A model generated the notes under the pieces. It did no database searches, was not told the origin of the DNA, and saw nothing but the letters and a program-made list of their open reading frames with translations. Positions 50,716 to 62,732 of a stretch of 64,000 nucleotides of DNA are shown here, piece after piece. The stretch spans positions 34,235,198-34,299,197 of the forward strand of contig OZ023214.1 in NCBI GenBank assembly GCA_963995525.1. The letters are read 5' to 3'. Each line of letters opens with the position of its first letter. Position 1 is the stretch's first letter. Position numbers and translations under genes: made by a program. This stretch comes from Escarpia spicata. Its lineage: Eukaryota; Annelida; Polychaeta; Sabellida; Siboglinidae.

Positions 50716-51650
50716 TTGTACGTATCTATGTGGTTATTTTAACGTTTTCCTTGCATCTCAAGCGTCTGATTTTCAGGGATTAATCTATAATAATGCAACG
50801 TAACCACTTTAGTTTTTGTTCTCGAAATACCCTGTATGACAAAGTTTCTTAGTAATTATTTACCACGTAAAAAGTAACCAGAAACAATCAACAAATGCAC
50901 GCGCACCGCGAACCCTGCTAAAACATACATCATAAAAAACGACCGTACGAATACAGCGGGGAACCGGACAAGTTCTTACAAGATATTCATATTCAAAATA
51001 TGCTAACAAATTGGTTCTATATTTGCATAAGTACTTGTAATTTTAAAATAGCGAAACTGAGTTACCACAAACAGACGCATGCGCCATTATGGGCGTTTTG
51101 GAATGCCGGACGCTGAACATCATGCCTGGTAAGTATGCAAAGTTGTTTTATAATTGTGCATTCCTTTCATTACATATAGCATTTAATATCCTGCCTGTAG
51201 AGTTTATTTCAATAAGACACTTTCTTACTTCGTTGCTTTCACTAACGTATGTAAACACGAACAAGTGCCGACTCACGCGAAATGACGACATTTTCACGCG
51301 AGACGTTAATGTTAGGTAGCATAAGCCAGCTGACACTCATCCGTTGAGCATCATGTCACACGTTTACATTGGAAACACTTGTTAGCTGATCACCACTCAT
51401 TTACTCAGGTAGGTGAAAGGCCCTCCATACACGACAACCATTTCAGAAACGCATAACTAAATAACATTAAACAACTAAGTCCAAGAAAGCGAGCAAACAG
51501 ACAGAAACGACGAGTGGACATCGGCGCCTCTGAGAAGTTGCACTTACAATACTCCAACATTAGTGTGCGTGGGTGTATGTGTGCGTGTGCGTGCGTGCGC
51601 ACGCGCCCACTTGTGTGTGCATGAGTGTGTGTTTGTGTATAATGTCAGGT
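50716..51650. other. Intergenic, nothing recognised
   Basis: A degenerate GTGCGT-rich patch at 51566-51640 abuts the LINE. No gene seen. Confidence 0.35.
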
Positions 51651-51834
51651 AACATGGTTTTAACAAGATTTAATAAGAGTTTAAGAAGATTGCCGACCAG
51701 AGCTATCAACTCCAGAAGGCATGCGGACAAGGAAGCCTTTGGCTTATCGAGAGACCAACAATTTTTCACCTACTTATAACCCGCCCTCGCCAGATAGCGG
51801 TCAATTTGATTTTTGAACATACTCGCACCTACTA

Positions 51835-53584
51835 AAATCATTAAATATAATAAACACAAACACAAAAAGTCATTTTGGATTACACAAGGTGTCATAAGAT
51901 AAATTGTATTAAAAACAAAAAAATACTCGTATAGGTACAGCAGAATGTGTTTTGCTCAATAAAAAATTTCATACATATAATACAATTCTTAAAATAAATA
52001 TTAGAATAGCCAAACAAGCATATTATCAATCCAGTTTTGAAAGAAATAAGCACGATATTTAAAAAACGTGGTCTATGATTAAATAAATTATTTAAAAAAT
52101 AGGGTTTAGGGAAAACCATTCTACGGAACTTGCCACTCTAGAAATAATCGACAGAGTTGTCCAACAACTTGACCAATCAGCAACCCCAATAAACATATAC
52201 CTAGACCTTTCTAAATCCTTTGACACAATTGATCATAAAATATCATTACAAAAACTAAATTATTATGGAATAAATTGTGCAGCACTAGATCTATATAAAA
52301 CTACTTACACAATCGTAAGCAATATGTTGAAATTGGCGATTACAAGTGGGAAGAAGCTTCCATAACCAATGATGTCCCACAAGGATTATTTTAGGACCCC
52401 TTCAATTTATTATATATATTAATGACATCATATTTTTAAGTGATCATTTATAATTCATAATGTATGCAGACGACACCACTTGTTTAGTATATTGAATAAA
52501 TTCCAATCTCCGGATGGCCAATTCCAAAATCAAAATATAGATAAATAATTAGTTAATATATGCAGTTGGCTAAATGCAGACAAACTTTCTCTTAACATTA
52601 AGACAACTAAATTTATGGTATTTCATATGCCCCAAAAGGAAATCGAACTTCCTAAAATAGAAATAGATGGGACAAATATTGAATGTATATATGATTTAAA
52701 TTGTTTAGATATCACCATAAACCAACAACTAAATTGGGACAGCCATATAAACAAAACAGCGAATAACATCAATAAAATTATTTGAATTTTAAATAAACTT
52801 AAACATGTATTACCTAAGAATATATTATCTATAATGTATAATTCGCTCATTCTTCCCAAGACTAATTATGTAAAATTGGTCTGGGGTCATCAAGCCCATC
52901 GCATTTTTAAACTTAAAAAGAAAGCAGTGGGAATAGTTACTTCAAGTAAATACAATTCTCACACAGATCCCATCTTCAAAGAATGTAAATTTCTTAAGCT
53001 GGATGACATCTATAGATTCCAACAGCTCACATTTTATTACAAATTTATCAACAAGCTTACACCAGAATACTTCAGTCGTATTCCATACACATACAACTTT
53101 GCAATTCACCAATACAACACACTTGGTAAAAACAATTTATTTATTCCCAGAGGTAATCATCATTATGCAAAAAAGTACATCAGACACAATATTATACAAA
53201 CTTTTAACAATACTCCAAATATCATCCTTGATAAAACTTCTACACATAGTTTATATGTTTTTTTCAAAAAAAATAAATTACTTTCTGAATTGTTAATCAT
53301 GTTGTTATATTTCTAACTGTTACATCTGTCATTCTTAAACTAGACATGACTTTGCATTTGTTTAAACTAATTTATGTATATACTATGTATACACATATAT
53401 GTATGCATATGTAGTTGATCACGTGATAATCATATAATTATGTTACATCAGTAGGGTGGCTCCCATGTTAGCGGTATATAATTGTCTTAATGGGAGCCTC
53501 CCTGACCTTACAAAGAATATTATATTGTAGTTTATGTACTTATGATGGTCAAAATAAATACTGTCTGTCTATTTGTCTGTCTGT
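51835..53584 (+). mobile_element. Second LINE family inserted in LINE copy 3
   Basis: Plus-strand reverse transcriptase with internal stops: GFRENHSTELATLEIIDRVV, INIYLDLSKSFDTIDHKI, then an ADDTT active site, and from 52834 an open 160-codon C-terminal part (KAVGIVTSSKYNSHTDPIFK). The 3' tail is TCTGTCTGTC repeats at 53561-53584. It belongs to the jockey/CR1/L2 superfamily but differs from the CR1-like copies; the clade is not resolved. The flanks CACCTACTA and CACACTGCTA look like an imperfect target duplication. It is 5' truncated with an internal deletion before GFREN. Confidence 0.78.
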
Positions 53585-53710
53585 CACACTGCTAGCGTTA
53601 ACACGATCATCAGATAATTAGTTCCAGTCAGTTATTGTCCTCTGAGAGAATGAATACTGTCCTTCTTACGATATGACCTCCAAGCTTGTATACAATATTC
53701 CAAATGTGGC

Positions 53711-54436
53711 CTAACTATTGCTTTGTACAGTGGTACAATTAGCTTTCTTAGATGTGATGTTTCTCCTAATTATCCCTAGTATTTGGTTACCCTTTGAAGC
53801 AGCAATTGCACATTGCTCTGAAACTTTCATGTCAGCACAAACTATCACTGTTATGTCCTTTTCTTTTACAGTTTTACCTAACATAGTATCTCCAATTACG
53901 CATTCTTTGTTCACATTTCCATGTTCTATGTGTATGCATTTAAACGTCCCAAAATTGAATAACATTTGCCATTTTTCAGACCGTTTGACCAATTTAGCTA
54001 GATCATCCTGTAAAGTATATTTATCTGCATATGTTTTAATTGTACTGGAAGCTTTTGTATCGTCTGCAAATTTCAGTACTTTGCTTGATACATCATCATC
54101 TAAATAATTTATATATATATCAAGAATAATATAGGTACCAACACCAACCTCTGTGGCACTCCACTTAAAAACTGGTTTCCTGTTTGAAATCTCCCCCTCT
54201 ACTATTACTTGTATACATGTTTGTATCCAACTGATCACACCATCCCCTATACCATGCGCTTTTAGTTTAAGTAACAATCTTTGATGTGACACTTTATCAA
54301 ATGCTTTCTGAAAATCTAAGTAGAAAACATCTACTGGTGATCCATCGTCTACCCACTGTGTAATTTCTTCTAAAAAACATAAGAGATTGGTTAGACAAGA
54401 TCTAGCTTTTCTGAACCCATGTTGAGATTCATTCAT
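53711..54436 (-). pseudogene. LINE copy 3 reverse transcriptase fragment
   Basis: A 241-codon open stretch: SQHGFRKARSCLTNLL, DVFYLDFQKAFDKVSHQRLL, LKFADDTKA and [11 protein letters not shown]. The palm motif region normally reading SGVPQG is altered (SATEVGVGT), so it is inactive. Confidence 0.8.
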
Positions 54437-54600
54437 TCATTTGTGTTTTACAAGGAATTCCACCATGTGGTCTCTAATAAGCATTTCTAATAATTTGCAT
54501 AACATTGATGTTATGCTCACTGGTGTGTAATTCTCTGTCTTGCTCCTTGATCTCTTTTTAAAAATAATGGTGTAATATTTGCTTCTTTCCTTTCTAGTGG

Positions 54601-54878
54601 TAATAATAATAATAATGACAAACTTATATAGCGCCTAAATCCCCAGGAATCTGAGCTCAGAGGCGCTACATACAAAAATCATTGGGCAAAATCGTTAACA
54701 GGGACAAGCAAGAGTCGTTATTCGAGCAAGGGACCGCCGAAGGTTAGGGTGGGAATGCAATTTCAAATAAATAAAAGTCGTTATTTTTTTTACGGAAGGT
54801 ATGTATAGTCTCAGATTATTGTTAAGCGATAGGGAGTTGATTCCAGATTGTAGGTGCAGCTACAGAAAAAGCACGATT
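54601..54878 (+). mobile_element. SINE-like repeat inserted in LINE copy 3
   Basis: (TAA)n, then TTATATAGCGCCTAAATCCC, ending TGCAGCTACAGAAAAAGCAC. The LINE reading resumes right after it (CCCTCTTTAAGTGACAAAT corresponds to CCCTCTTCTAATGACAAAT of copy 4, inverted). This places the insertion limits well. No coding capacity. Confidence 0.65.
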
Positions 54879-55679
54879 CCCTCTTTAAGTGACAAATTAT
54901 ATAATATAACAAGTGGAATGCTGATTTGATCGACAATTTCCGTAAGCAGTTTTGGTTGTCTCCTGTCAACTCCAGGTGATTTGTTTTCTTTCATCATCTT
55001 AATTTCTTTGATATCATTTCAGGAGTAACAAACAATTGCCCGAATTTATTTGATTCATTCCCCTCAAATTTAGTAACTGGTAATGGCAGTGAACTTATAT
55101 CTTCTGTGGTAAACACTAGGCTGAAATACTCGTTCAGGGCCTCTGCCATTTGAAACCCATCAGATATTACGTTTCCTGCGCTGTTTACTAGTGGTCCCAC
55201 CTTATTTCGAACCTTCTGTGTGCAGTTTTACATCATCCTCTTGTCTTATGTTAGGACTACGATAAACTAGCCCTATTGTTAATGTTGAGTTTCTGGTAAC
55301 TATGTTGCACCAAATAGCGTCCTCGCAATTTGCTTCCCTTTTCATTTTTACTCCATATGCCTGTATAGATTATTTAATATACATAATGATCCCGCCCCCC
55401 TTTTCTCTCTTGTCTGTCATTTCTAAACATGACATAACCCGATAGAGCTAATTCAGCATCTACCATTTCGTCATGTACCCATGATTCTGTGGTGCCTATT
55501 ATGTCGGGGTCTATATCCGCTGTTATGATGTCTAAATCGCATCTCTTATTTACTATGCGTCTGGCATTTAAGCATACGCATCTAAGTTCATTTTTATGGA
55601 TATTTGGTGAACACTTCCTTGTAGATTTGTTTGTACTATTTCTTTGAGGTGGCTCTACGTATCCCCCCTGTGTATCAAA

Positions 55680-56827
55680 ATAAAAAATACTCAACTGTGC
55701 CTGTACCTTCACCTATGCACCCAATGAACTCGCAACCTAGAACTGGTGCTCCTTCTCCTGTCAGATGTAACCCATCACTCTTAAACAAATCTTCTCTCCC
55801 TACAAAGTTTGCCCACATGTCTGCGAAGTCGACTCCTTCATCCATACATAACTTCTGTACCAGTGCGTTGTTGGCCATTCTTCTGCAATTTTTGTAGTAT
55901 TGTCCTCTGCCACCCATTATTGGCCGTATACCCGATAACACGATCTGTCCAGTGCATGCCTCTTTCAGTGTGCAGACCAGTCTCATATACCTATCAATGC
56001 CTTAACCCGAATAGATCCCCCATTGCCATTACTCATGGTTTGGTCTACTCTTTATGTGACATCCTCTACATTTGCCTCTGATAGAAATACAGTCATGTCC
56101 CCCTTGTTTATTGTCTTGTCCAACTTCCTGATAATAGAATCCTCCATAACTACTCGCAGTGTCCTCTCTTTCCCACTACTGCATCGGCATAACTCCTGCC
56201 TTCCTTCCGTTGCAGCTCCTCAACACCGACTTGTTTACCTTTCTTTTGCTGCACACTCTGTCTCCTTCCATCTGTCTTCTTCTCAGTGTTTTATTTCACA
56301 ATCTTACAGACTGCCTCTGTGGTATCTACCTCTTCACCACATGTATTGCTGTCGCTTATCTCCAGGTTCTCTACAGTCTGACCACCTGTTGATCTATATC
56401 CCCACTGACCCGTTTTATTTTCCTCTGCCGAACACGTTTCCTCCGTCCCTCTGTCTTCTTCTCATTTCCTTGTTCCTTCAAACCTGTCATCTTCCCTCCT
56501 CTTAGTCTCTTTTCTTCAGTCCCCTGTCACAACTCTGCTCCTTCTGTGTTGTAGTATTCCCAACTCTCTCCCTGTCACCCACCTCTCTGTTCCACCTATT
56601 TCCATGTTCAGTCTCACCTCCTCCTCCTTCACTATATCCGTGAACTTACACACCACCTTCATCAGACATTCCACCGTCAAACACCCCACACACCGAAAAA
56701 TTAACCCGTCTTCTTTGGTCTCTGTCCATGATTTTGGACAGCCAGACAACGCAAAAATCACCCAGCTCTGGCAGTCGCTGCCATCTACGTGTCGTTTTGT
56801 CCTGAGTTGCCGCTTGCAAAGTGCCAT
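55680..56827 (-). pseudogene. LINE copy 3 ORF1: zinc-finger-like start and SGNH esterase, broken
   Basis: The N-terminus has DCQSWVIFALSGCPKSW and LIFRCVGCLTVECL, a Cys/His pattern like a PHD or treble-clef finger, shared with copy 4. The middle is purine-rich and frame-shifted. The end has IVLSGIRPIMGGRG and FVGREDLFKSDGLHL, the C-terminal Asp-His block of SGNH hydrolases. The N-terminal GDS block is lost. Confidence 0.7.
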
Positions 56828-57060
56828 ATCATAATTTATTTATATTAAAAATAGTTTTTATATATTCTTTAAAAAGAGTTTTCTGTGTACAATTTACACC
56901 AGATTGTTTAGGTTATAGTTAGTTAAATTTGTAAACACACAGTGACACACCGTGTCTTACGATGTAGTCAAGTTAGGCTTAGATTCAATGTAGTCTTTAG
57001 AAAGACTGTTTCCTGTGTACTATTATACATTTTGTTCGTTTGTTATTTCAGGTTTTAATT

Positions 57061-58045
57061 ACTCATCTAACTACAACGACTATCTCAACTAACCCTATTC
57101 TATTGTCGTTCACGTTACGTAAACTTCGCCAGTAACCTAATTTGTAAACAACGTTCCGATTACATTAACGTTCCCAAATCATCTGCTTTTAAAATATAAT
57201 AGATTACTCCCTCTAGCTAACTTTTAACAAAAAGAGATTGCGTAATATGTATCTACAACTACGTTATTTCTGATTTATGATGACAATAACCAGACTGTGT
57301 AGTTTCGAGGTTACATTGACTTGCTTGTGGTGTGACTGAACTTTTAGGTACGTGGCATCGCAAAAAGTGTTTATTCTCAACGTGTAACCGTGAAGTGCTT
57401 CTTCAGCAGCTATTATGGTCTCGATAAACACGGTTAGGACATGTTGTCCATCACGTCGAACACATTAGCACGGAATGTTTGTAATTGAAAAGACGTCTGA
57501 ACAGAAGACGGAATGAGGTTCGATCACTTCGAGGCTATATTTGGCGGAGATAGATCGTAGAAATTGGTGGTGCAGAAAAATTGAAAAAAAAGTGGAATTA
57601 CTGGTTGATAAGTATTATTCTTGCCTTCATATCATTAATAAAATTGCAGTAAACATATAGTGAGTAGCAGTTGTGCTTAAAGTTAGTTAGTTAAAGTATT
57701 TTAGAACACCTTAGTATAGTGAGTGATAATAGGGTAACTTAGCCTTCGATAAGTTGTAAACAAGATTTAACAAACCTGATTATGTGGTAGAATATATAGG
57801 AGATAAAGTAACAACCGTCAAACTACTTACATAAGATAATATATGTGTAAACCAGTCCTTGCTAGATATTTTGATTAGGTAGCATTGTTGTTAAAATTAA
57901 GCAAGGGCGATAGTCGGGCGGCGTAACCTAAATAAATAAATAAAGCAGCCTAACGTAACGTAATTGATTGTATTTAAATTAATGTTAGCGTTCGTGATAG
58001 AATAAATAGTCGGCTGTGTAATTGAAATATGTAACATAAAGTGTG
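57061..58045. other. Spacer between head-to-head LINEs
   Basis: Contains the outer 5' UTR parts of both LINE copies, whose limits I cannot fix. No gene seen. Confidence 0.4.
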
Positions 58046-58116
58046 CTGTAGTACACAGGAAACAGTCTTTATAAAGACTAAGTTAGTTAAGATATTAAAT
58101 AAATTCTGATAGGGAT

Positions 58117-58620
58117 ATGGCGCCTTGCAAGCGGCAAGCCAAGGCAAAGCGACACTTGGTGTGCGATCACTGGCACAGCCGGGTAGATATTGCATTGTCC
58201 GGCTGTGGGAAGTCATGGGCAGAAACCATGGAGGAAGGATTCACCTTTCAGTGCATTAGGTGTTGGAAGGTGGAGTGTCTGCAGAAGGAGATAGTTAGGT
58301 TGACATATATTGTGAAGGGAATGGACATGGGAATTAGAAAGGAGACAGGTCGAATGGAGAGAGACGACAGGGAGAGAGGTGAGAATACTGCAAGACTGAA
58401 GAAGAATAGCAGTGGCAAGAAAACTGAGGAAAGGAGATTGAGAGGAGGGAAGGTGATTGGAGGGGAAGAAATTGGAAAATCGATGACAGAAAACGTGACA
58501 AGCGTGAAGGTGACAGGGGAGAAAGTGACCGTAGAGAAGATGGGAGGGAAGATGGGACGGGAGAGGAGAGAAGAAAATGAGATGGGAGGAAAGATGAAGG
58601 GACGAAAGAAGTCAGAGTAA
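58117..58620 (+). pseudogene. LINE copy 4 ORF1 N-terminal part
   Basis: Starts MAPCKRQAKAKRHL; the Cys/His-rich segment (LSGCGKSWAETMEEG, FTFQCIRCWKVECL) is followed by a Lys/Glu/Gly-rich linker with GEKVT-type repeats. The linker continues in a second frame at 58623-58808, so a frameshift separates it from the esterase. Likely RNA- or protein-binding. Confidence 0.65.
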
Positions 58621-58804
58621 ATGTGATAGAAGAGAAGTCGATAAAAGGGACGCTGACAGGAGGAAAGGTGACAAGAGAAAAAGCGACAGGAAAGAATGGA
58701 TCGGAAGAGAATGTGACAGTTAAGAAGACGACGGGGGAAAAGACAACAACCAGACAGATGCAAACTGAAGAAGGAGCTACTCTAAGGCAGTGGTTGAGGG
58801 GGAA

Positions 58805-59335
58805 ATGAGGAAAGAGAGGGTGTTTATGGGCGACTCCATTATGAGAAAGACGGACAAGACACTGAGCGAGGGGAAGGACGTCATTGTTTGTCTACCGGGG
58901 GTTAGGATTGAACATGTGACTGACAGGGTAGAGAAGTTACTGGGACATGGCAAGGGAGGGTCTATACTGGTACATGTAGGAACAAATAATGCTGACAGGG
59001 AGGGAACAACTAGGATAGTACAGAAGTATAGACACTTGGTGAGGAAGCTAAAGAAGACAAGATTTCAACAGATAATTCTGTCAGGAATTTTGCCAGTAAT
59101 GGGAGGAAGGGGGGAAACGTATAGAAACTGCAAGAGGATGGCGATCAACGCACTAGTTGAGCAGATGTGTGATGAAGAGGGGGTGGGATTCACAGATTTA
59201 TGGGGATATTTTGTTGGGAGGGAAGATATGTACATGAGAGATGGCCTCCATCTTAGTGGAAAGGGTGCAGCAGTTTTCTCAGAGAACCTGCTTCGATCTG
59301 TTGACAGTGGGACAGGTTGCATCTATTTAAACTAG
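58805..59335 (+). CDS. LINE copy 4 ORF1 esterase (SGNH hydrolase) domain, open
   Basis: ATG at 58805; the open frame runs about 175 residues. Block I is VFMGDSIMR (catalytic Ser), block III is HVGTNN, and the C-terminal block is DGLHLSGKG (catalytic Asp-His). CGPVMGGRG-like and GVGFTDLWGYFVGRED segments match copy 3. SGNH esterase domains are known in ORF1 proteins of some CR1-group LINEs and are thought to act on lipids or membranes. Intact catalytic residues stand out against the broken remainder of the element. Confidence 0.75.
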   Translation: MRKERVFMGDSIMRKTDKTLSEGKDVIVCLPGVRIEHVTDRVEKLLGHGKGGSILVHVGTNNADREGTTRIVQKYRHLVRKLKKTRFQQIILSGILPVMGGRGETYRNCKRMAINALVEQMCDEEGVGFTDLWGYFVGREDMYMRDGLHLSGKGAAVFSENLLRSVDSGTGCIYLN

Positions 59336-60339
59336 ATTCGCAGGGGGGGGGGACTCACAGAAAAGCCTGAAACTGGAGGCACAGATAAAGACAGCACAAA
59401 TAAATCAGCAAAGAACAGTCTGGAAACCTCTTCTGAAGCTGTTTGTTTAAACGCAAGGAGTATAGTAAACAAAATAAATGAACTAAACATTATGGTAGAA
59501 GATATTGACCCTCACAGAATAGGTATGACCGAATCCTGGACCACCACCGATATATCAGATGCCGAATTGGGACTGACATGATATGTAATGTTTAGGAAAG
59601 ATAGAATAGGAAGAAAGGGAGGTGGAGTTATTTTATATATTTAAGAATGCAACCAGGCTTATGAAATAAAATTAGAAAGAGAAGCAGATTGCGAAGAAGC
59701 TGTTTGGTGTAACATAGTTACAGGAAACGCAACGTTAACAGTTGGGTTAGTTTATCGAAGTCCAAACATAAGCATAGAAGAGAATGACATAATACAAAAC
59801 GCTATAAAGGAAGTGAGCAAACGGGACTGTATTATTATGGGGGATTTTAACCACGGGCATATACTGTACAATGGAAATCTCTACAGAGTATGGGGAGTGA
59901 GGACCACAACTTTTTAGTTTTAGTTCAAGATACTTTCCTTTCTCAACATGTGTTAGAACAAACCAGGGGTGAGAAAGTGTTAGACATAGTTTTATCCTCA
60001 CAGAATGAATTAGTTGACAATGTCAAGATATGTGAGCCACTGGGGAGTAGCGATCACAACCAGATACATTTTACCATCAAAGTAAAATCAGAAAGGAATA
60101 GTAAAAAGCAGTATAGGAGAAATTTCCACAAAGGAATGTATAACGACATGAGGAAATATTTAGCAAAGATAGACTGGAATAACACACTGAAAAATAAGAC
60201 GGCAACATAATGCTGGAACATATTAAAGAGTGAAATTAAGTGCATAGTTTATAAATTTGTACCCTTCAAAAAACAAGGGAAACGGTCCAAAAAGAAACAC
60301 TTATCGAAAGAAGCCATTAGAAAAATTAAGTATAAACAA

Positions 60340-61490
60340 ATGATGTGGAAGTCATATAGATGTACTGGAAATGACGAAGACTACAACAGTTATAAAGAAG
60401 CACTTAACCAAGCTACAGCTGAAATTAGAAATTCAAAGAGAAGCTATGAACAACAATTAGCTAATAATATAAAACATGACAGCAAGAGTTTTTATGCGTA
60501 TGTTCGAAGCAAACAGAAAGTTCAAGATAAGGTCGGTCCTCTAGAAGATAGTGCTGGAAATATAATATCAGAGGGATTCTTAATGGCTGAAGACCTGAAT
60601 GAGTATTTTAGTTCAGTGTTTATTAGGGAAGATATTAATTCACTGCCAGTACCAGAGGCTAAGTTCAAGGGGGCAGATTCAGACTATTTAGGACAATTAA
60701 TTGTAACCACGGAAATGGAAGCTAAGAAAATAAGGGCTATGAAGGATAATAAATCACCTGGAATGGATGGGATTCCGCCCAAACTACTATTAGAAATTGT
60801 AGAAAAAATTAGCTTACCGCTTGCAACAGTTTTCTATTTGTCATTAGAAGAGGGAGTGGTTCCTTTAGAATGGAAAGAGGCAAACATCATACCGTTATTT
60901 AAAAAAGGTTCGAGAAACAAGTCAAAGAACTATAGACCAGTGAGTTTAAAATCAGTGATTTGCAAATTATTAGAAAGACTAATTAAAAATCTCTTGGTGG
61001 ATTTTCTTGTTAAACATAACTTGATAAACCATCTCAACATGGGTTTTTTAAAGCGAGGTCATGCTTAACATATATGTTATGTACTTTGGAAGACATCACT
61101 AAATGGGTAGATGAGGGATCACCAGTAGATATCGTCTACTTAGATTTTCAAAAAGCTTTCGACAAAGTACCACATCAAAGATTACTGCTTAAACTAAAGG
61201 CCCATGGCATAGGAAATGGTATAATAAACTGGATAGACAAATGGCTGATTGACAGAAGACAACGTGTAGTAGTTGATGGGGAGGCTTCAAACTGGAAATC
61301 GGTATTGAGTGGGGTACCACAGGGATCAGTACTAGGACCTATATTATTCTTAATATATATCAACGATTTGGATGATCAAATAACAATCAAGGTGTTGAAA
61401 TTTGCGGATGATACAAAAGTGTTTAGAAGGATTAAAAGTGATGGAGATAGACAACATTTACAAGATGATCTTGGCAAGTTGATAAAATGA
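60340..61490 (+). pseudogene. LINE copy 4 reverse transcriptase, frameshifted
   Basis: Two adjoining open stretches, 60340-61068 and 61074-61490. The first holds the linker and fingers (NKSPGMDGIPPKLLLEIVEK, NYRPVSLKSVICKLLERLIK). The second holds the palm (YLDFQKAFDKVPHQRLLLKL, SGVPQGSVLGP, FADD). The frame break lies after LNMGFLKRGHA. A stop at 61488 precedes the thumb. Confidence 0.85.
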
Positions 61491-62290
61491 TCTGAAAAAT
61501 TGCAAATGCTGTTCAATTTTGGGAAATGTAAATGCCTCCACGCAGGACATGGGAACGAAGAGGTAGAATATACAATGGGGGGTACTGTACTAAATACTAC
61601 TGTAAAAGAAAAGGACTTAGGGTTAACCATTAGTGCTGATATGAAGGTTTAAGAGCAGTGCGGAATTGCAGCTTCAAAGGGAAATCAAATCCTTGGATTA
61701 ATTAGGCGAAACATAACGTATAAGGAAAAAGAGCTAATAATACCGCTGTACAAAACAATAGTTAGGCCTCATTTAGAATATTGTATTCAAGCGTGGAGGC
61801 CATATCGCAGGAAGGACATCGATATGCTAGAAAGAGTACAGAGGAGAGCAACTAAACATTTCTCAGTTAAGAAAGATAGAAGGACTAGAGGACATGAAGT
61901 TACATTAGCAAAGGAGCAGTGTAGATTATATATAAGAAAGTTCTAATTTTCACAAAGGGCTGTAAATGAATGGATCAGATTATCTGCTGATTGTGTGGGT
62001 GCTATTAGCGTGAATATGTTTAAAAATATAATCGACACATACCTCAGAAGGGCGGGATACACATAGATAAAAGGGTCGGACTCTCGATAAGCCAAAGGGC
62101 TTCCTTGTACACCTGCCACCTAGAGTTAATTCTCTGGGTGGCAATCTTGTTAAATCTTATTAAATCTAGTGAGTAAAATATCCATAAACACTGTTAGAAT
62201 ATCGCCTGTCGATAACAACCACTCTATTTTGCTAGTCTGATCTTTCTTTGTAATATGCGCGTGGACATATGTAGCTGAAGTCGTCCATCT

Positions 62291-62728
62291 GGGGTAAGAC
62301 CACATTAAGGATTCGTCCGCCATTACCGAAAGAGTGCCCTTGAAAATACCGTTTTGGTGTCATGTGTGAATTTTGTTCGAGCACTTTGGCATGGCACATG
62401 TCAGTCCAGTGAATACTGAATGTACTACTACATTAGATCTTTCACGAGGTAGCAATAAACATACGCTAGTCGCTCGCGTATTCGCACAGTGGCTATTTTG
62501 CAGAACGCACCAATATTTCAAAATCCGTCACCAGATTGGGGTGAAATTGAAGGGTGGATTTTTCTGAAAACTGAGGTATGATAATTTTACGAGTTTTCCA
62601 CAGCACTTGTGTCAATGGAGGTTAAATATGCTGTGAAATTTTCAAGAAAATTGTTCGTCAAATTTAGCAGGAAATGAAGGAAACGTTATAATGGCCGCCT
62701 ATGTAAAATTTAAATGTGGTCTTACCCC
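62291..62728. mobile_element. 438-bp MITE with 16-bp inverted termini and ATCT duplication
   Basis: Left end GGGGTAAGACCACATT (62291-62306) equals the inverse of the right end (62713-62728). ATCT flanks both sides (62287-62290 and 62729-62732). No reading frame of note. A non-autonomous DNA transposon; a decayed relative may lie at 43548-43650. Confidence 0.8.
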
Positions 62729-62732
62729 ATCT

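Larger units (their letters stand above)
51655..57060 (-). mobile_element. CR1-like LINE copy 3, near full length, split by two insertions
   Basis: Read on the minus strand from about 57060: 5' UTR; ORF1 from ATG at 56827 (MALCKRQL, Cys/His-rich start); Lys/Glu-rich linker; SGNH esterase end (55986-55680) with DGLHLTGEG; endonuclease start (LNARRIVNKR, DIIGTTESW); reverse transcriptase (KKENKSPGVD, LDFQKAFDKV, LKFADDTK); then the 3' end at 51845-51655. Foreign DNA sits at 54601-54878 and 51835-53584. Most of the endonuclease and a C-terminal reverse-transcriptase block are deleted. It cannot move itself. Confidence 0.85.
58050..62160 (+). mobile_element. CR1-like LINE copy 4, near full length
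   Basis: 5' UTR with ACACAGGAAACAGTCTTTAT; ORF1 from ATG 58117 to stop 59337 with two frame breaks; ORF2 from about 59393 (endonuclease with GDFNHG and GSSDHNQ; reverse transcriptase with DGIPPKLL, LDFQKAFDKV, SGVPQGSVLGP, KFADDTKVF) to about 62065; 3' UTR ending GGTGGCAATCTTGTTAAATC plus repeats of TTAAATCT. CR1 elements typically end in short repeats, not poly-A. ORF2 has several stops and frameshifts, so the copy is dead but recent enough to read throughout. Confidence 0.9.

Noticed and set aside
56023..56505. 160-codon plus-strand Ser/Pro/Leu frame
   Set aside because: It is the complement of the purine-rich ORF1 linker of LINE copy 3.
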